Positions 55,117 through 58,261 of a stretch of 58,261 nt of DNA are shown here, in pieces. The DNA comes from an uncultured Prevotella sp. (GTDB lineage: Bacteria > Bacteroidota > Bacteroidia > Bacteroidales > Bacteroidaceae): contig CAJOOC010000063.1 in the NCBI GenBank assembly GCA_905236165.1, positions 1-58,261 on the forward strand, given 5' to 3'. Made by a program: the position numbers and the translations under genes. Under the pieces are notes generated by a model. That model searched no databases and had not been told where the DNA came from. It was given only the letters and a program-made list of their open reading frames with translations. The number at the start of each line of letters is the position of its first letter. The first letter of the stretch is position 1.

Positions 55117-56544
55117 TCACTTCACCGTCACCTTTCTTGAGGTGTCGTCAGCCTGTTTCTCTATCACCATGCCCTTTGCCGGTGTAGTTATGCGTTTGCC
55201 GTCGAGGGTATACCATTCTGTGGCAACTTTATTGCTCTTGGCACCAATGTTCTTCACGCTGTTAACCTCCTTAACCCTGCTCTGTGCGGTGGTGAGGAAA
55301 GTCTTCATGTCGCCTATGACAGACTGTACCTTCTCGTTGGCGGCAGCGAAGTTAGTCTTGCTGAAGAACTTCTTGAAGGCGTATTCGGCATTGTTGTTAT
55401 TATAGAAGATGATGTGTGGCATCAGCTTCCATTCCTTCTCTTCCTCGTTATACAGAGAGCTGAGCACCATCGTTGCTGCGGGGGTGCTGCTGCCGTCGTA
55501 GTAGAGCTTCACGTCCACATACTTGTTGGCCTCGTCGAGGGATGGCTGGAAGGCCTCTTGGGTGGAGTTGTCGGCTGACATTAGGGCCTTCAGGAAGGAA
55601 GAAATGTCGCTCACCTTGCCTACTGCCTGTGCCTTTCCGAGCACGTCCACCTCCATGTTGATGGTGTTGATGCCGAAGTCCATAGTGTTGAGGTTGATGC
55701 CGGTGAAGGTGCCAGGCATGCTGAGCTTCAGCGATGCGATGGTGAGGTCGTTGCTCTTTGCGGTGAAGTCAATGTTCAATCCGAGGCCGGGCTTGTAGCC
55801 TGTCTGGTTCATCGTCAGTGTGAAGAAACCGTCGCCGTTGCTCTTGGCAAAAGAGAAGGAGGTATTGAGGAGCAGACCCTCCACTTCGTTGGTGACAGAG
55901 CTGGGGTCGATGCCGATGGTGGCATCCATCACTTTCTTACCGCCCTGTGTCAGCACGATGTTTGTCGTCTCAACAGCCACCGTCACCTTTTTCACGCCGT
56001 TCACGTAGTTCTTCACCTTCTCTAATGGTATGCCCAGAAGAGATGACAGCATCTTGCCATAGTCATCGAGGAAGTCCTCGGCATCATCGTCTGTTACGGG
56101 CAGGAGATACTCCACCGGCTGTCCCGTCACGTTGGCTGACAACACGCAGTCGTTGCCGTTCTTGTCGGGGAAGGCCATACGCAGGTCCTGCGAATTAGCT
56201 TTCTTAACCCATTTGCCGTTCTCCACGGCGAAGATGCCGCTGGCTATGCGCGGTGTTATGGCCACCTGGAAGTTTGAGGTGCCTTCGATACCCGTCTTCA
56301 GGTCGAGCAGCGTGTGGCGCAAGTCCTGTGCTATTTCCGTCATGTCATACTTCATGGCCTGATCCAGCAGGTCCAGTGAATTCTTGTAGGCGTTGTCGTC
56401 CCACATTCCCAACATCTCCGTCACGATGCCGTTAATCTTGGCGAAGTTAGGATCATCAGTAGGGTTCGTTTCGGCATTGGCATGGAATGGTGCCATGACC
56501 ATCATGGCCAATGCAAAGATGTAAGAGGTAAATTTTACTTTCAT
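55117..56544 (-). CDS. Secreted protein of unknown function
   Basis: Signal MKVKFTSYIFALAMMVMAPFHANAE from ATG 56544; C-term EWYTLDGKRITTPAKGMVIEK. Upstream MKTKRACSATKTKTKTKT reading is repeat-derived. Confidence 0.8.
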   Translation of the reverse strand: MKVKFTSYIFALAMMVMAPFHANAETNPTDDPNFAKINGIVTEMLGMWDDNAYKNSLDLLDQAMKYDMTEIAQDLRHTLLDLKTGIEGTSNFQVAITPRIASGIFAVENGKWVKKANSQDLRMAFPDKNGNDCVLSANVTGQPVEYLLPVTDDDAEDFLDDYGKMLSSLLGIPLEKVKNYVNGVKKVTVAVETTNIVLTQGGKKVMDATIGIDPSSVTNEVEGLLLNTSFSFAKSNGDGFFTLTMNQTGYKPGLGLNIDFTAKSNDLTIASLKLSMPGTFTGINLNTMDFGINTINMEVDVLGKAQAVGKVSDISSFLKALMSADNSTQEAFQPSLDEANKYVDVKLYYDGSSTPAATMVLSSLYNEEEKEWKLMPHIIFYNNNNAEYAFKKFFSKTNFAAANEKVQSVIGDMKTFLTTAQSRVKEVNSVKNIGAKSNKVATEWYTLDGKRITTPAKGMVIEKQADDTSRKVTVK

Positions 56545-56580
56545 AGGTTTATTTTTTATTTGGTTAAACAATATAGTTTT

Positions 56581-56680
56581 CGTCTTCGTTTTCGTCTTCG
56601 TAGCGCTGCAAGCGCGTTTCGTCTTCATAGGGACGAATGTCCCGCTTCGTAGACAGGAGTCCTCCTGCCGCTTCGTCTTC
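56581..56680. repeat. Array of small hairpins with TTCGT linkers
   Basis: GCGCTGCAAGCGC (56603-56615), GGGACgaatGTCCC (56630-56643), CAGGAGtcCTCCTG (56654-56667), each flanked by TTCGTA/TTCGTC-like linkers. Confidence 0.88.
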
Positions 56681-56919
56681 CATTGCGCTACAAAGTTAAT
56701 AAAAAGACTTGAAACACCTTTCCCAAATTCTCAAATTTTAGTCCCAAATTCTCAATTTTTTCATTTGCCTTCAAAAAACGCCCATTTCATCGGGATTCAT
56801 ATTTCGACGATTTCTTTGACGATTTACTCTTTACTCTCCCATTTTTCAATCTTCGCTCCTCCTCTTCAATCCTCTGTTCCACTTTTTTTCTGCACTTTTA
56901 TTTGCTCAAACCATCAAAA

Positions 56920-58170
56920 ATGCTTACCTTTGCCCCCACTATGCTGTTCAACATCCTCACCATATTGCCCATGTTGGTATGCGGACTCATCACAATGTGG
57001 CTCCTCATGATACAGTGGCGCTATCGCCGCCGTGAGCGTTCCTGGCTCATAGCATGGGGCGTCGCCGCCACGATGCTCTATGCATGTCATGCAGAGTATT
57101 TCAGCCGACCCGATGTGGCCAATCCCTATGCCGACACCATCTATGCCGTATGCAACCTGGCCGTCTATCCCCTATACCTCTTATATATTATAACGCTCGT
57201 CAGGGGTCGCTGCCCCCGGCGCGGCATCATAGCACTACTGCTGGGGCCTGCCGTCATAGGCGGCGTGGTGCAGGGCATCCTCTATGGCATGATGGACAGT
57301 GCCGGGGCCCGTGAGTTCAACCTCATATTCCTGTGTAACGACAGCATGGAGCCACTGCATGGCGTGTCCCGGCTCCTGGCCCTGTGGCATGTGGCGTGCC
57401 GCATCATCTTTGCCATAGAGGTCGTCGGCGTCGTCTTCGCCGGACAGTATCTCATACGACACTACGACGAAGACATCGCCATGAACTATGCCGACACCGA
57501 GGGACGACTCCTCACCTCTGTGCGAACCATACTGTGGATACTGCTGGGCATATCCGTAATGTCAGTGGTGGCAAACATCATAGGGCGCCATTGGTTCTCC
57601 GACTCGACATGGCTGCTCATGATACCCTCCCTCGCCTTCTCCCTGCTACTCTCCCTCATAGGGTGGGAAGGCATAATGTACGGCCTCGCACCAACCAGCA
57701 GCGAGACCCTGGCCACGTCAGAGTCACTCGCCCTCAATGCCGACGAGGCGCAGCTTGCTGACGGCACGGTGCCCACACCTGTCGTGGCAGAGCACATCAG
57801 GCAGACGCTGCGCGAGAAGAAGCTGTTCCTGCGTCACGACCTGCGTCTGTCAGACCTCACCGAGGTGATGCACACAAACCGCACCTACCTCTGGCAGGCA
57901 CTCAAAGAGAGCGACACCACGTTCTCCGACCTTATCAACACGCTGCGAATAGAATATGCGGCAGAACTGATACGCAAGCAGCCCGAGACGTCCATCAGCA
58001 ACATTTATGTCTTGTCGGGATACTCCAGCCGCAACTCCTTCTACCGTAACTTCCACGACATAATGCATTGCACTCCCCGAGAATATGCAGCAAGATACTA
58101 TCTCACTATCACCTCCCCCCAACCCTCTCCCGAGACCTCTCCCCAACCCTCTCCCAGGGAGAGGGAGTAA
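56920..58170 (+). CDS. Membrane-anchored AraC-family transcriptional regulator
   Basis: N-terminal multi-TM region; C-terminal HTH LSDLTEVMHTNRTYLWQALKESDTTFSDLINTLRIEYAAELIRKQPETSISNIYVLSGYSSRNSFYRNFHDIMHCTPREY. Confidence 0.88.
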   Translation: MLTFAPTMLFNILTILPMLVCGLITMWLLMIQWRYRRRERSWLIAWGVAATMLYACHAEYFSRPDVANPYADTIYAVCNLAVYPLYLLYIITLVRGRCPRRGIIALLLGPAVIGGVVQGILYGMMDSAGAREFNLIFLCNDSMEPLHGVSRLLALWHVACRIIFAIEVVGVVFAGQYLIRHYDEDIAMNYADTEGRLLTSVRTILWILLGISVMSVVANIIGRHWFSDSTWLLMIPSLAFSLLLSLIGWEGIMYGLAPTSSETLATSESLALNADEAQLADGTVPTPVVAEHIRQTLREKKLFLRHDLRLSDLTEVMHTNRTYLWQALKESDTTFSDLINTLRIEYAAELIRKQPETSISNIYVLSGYSSRNSFYRNFHDIMHCTPREYAARYYLTITSPQPSPETSPQPSPRERE

Positions 58171-58261
58171 CTCGCCCCGCAGGGGCAACAACGGGCTGCG
58201 TTTCATAGACGCCTCGCTCGGGGTTCAAAGCTTAATGCTTAAAGCTTAATGTTCAATGTTC
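58171..58261 (+). repeat. GCCCCGCAGGGGCAACAACGGGC...GCTCGGGGTTCA element followed by GCTTAA/AATGTTC tracts
   Basis: Second copy of the GC-rich element at 55055-55112. Confidence 0.8.

Noticed and set aside
56545-56628. Upstream start MKTKRACSATKTKTKTKT of the secreted protein
   Set aside because: Encoded by the hairpin-module repeat; a proper signal peptide starts at 56544.
1-58261. tRNA, rRNA, insertion sequence or prophage
   Set aside because: No cloverleaf with CCA-like end, rRNA motif, transposase, integrase or phage structural protein was recognised; an automated scan was not possible.

Overview
This window looks like a Bacteroidales (Prevotella-like) chromosome segment. The basis is T9SS-like C-termini, TAnnTTTG/TTTG promoters, a sufBCDS order without sufA/sufE, and the general protein character. 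Left to right it contains: a repeat-rich non-coding stretch (1-1258); a 1922-aa secreted Ig-like protein with a small acidic partner ORF; a four-helix-bundle/zinc-finger protein; two secreted proteins (one GH105-like); EttA; UDP-galactopyranose mutase; GH35, M13 peptidase and GH3 genes; a TrmH-like methylase; sufBCDS; a TPR histidine kinase; PNPase; a 4'-phosphopantetheinyl transferase; an SNF transporter; an M20 peptidase; a five-gene signalling operon (response regulator-PP2C, WD40, propeller pseudo-kinase, soluble histidine kinase, TPR-TonB receptor); an acyl-CoA ligase; prfB; a CYTH protein; a C_GCAxxG_C_C protein; GH94 with a GPH/MFS transporter; a lipoprotein; a secreted protein; and a membrane-anchored AraC regulator. 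I saw no tRNA, rRNA, CRISPR array, transposase or prophage. The most striking signal is in the spaces between genes. They are built from several families of short repeats: degenerate octamers CGNNATAA and TTAATTYG, ATTGARAATTGA, AATGTTC and GCTTAA tracts, and at least five palindromic or hairpin families. Some families touch or supply start and stop codons. Several also appear in frame inside conserved protein genes (CYTH, GH94, Glf, a secreted protein, probably M20). This resembles the Rickettsia palindromic elements and may be an undescribed protein-invading repeat system. All family calls are by eye; no searches were run.
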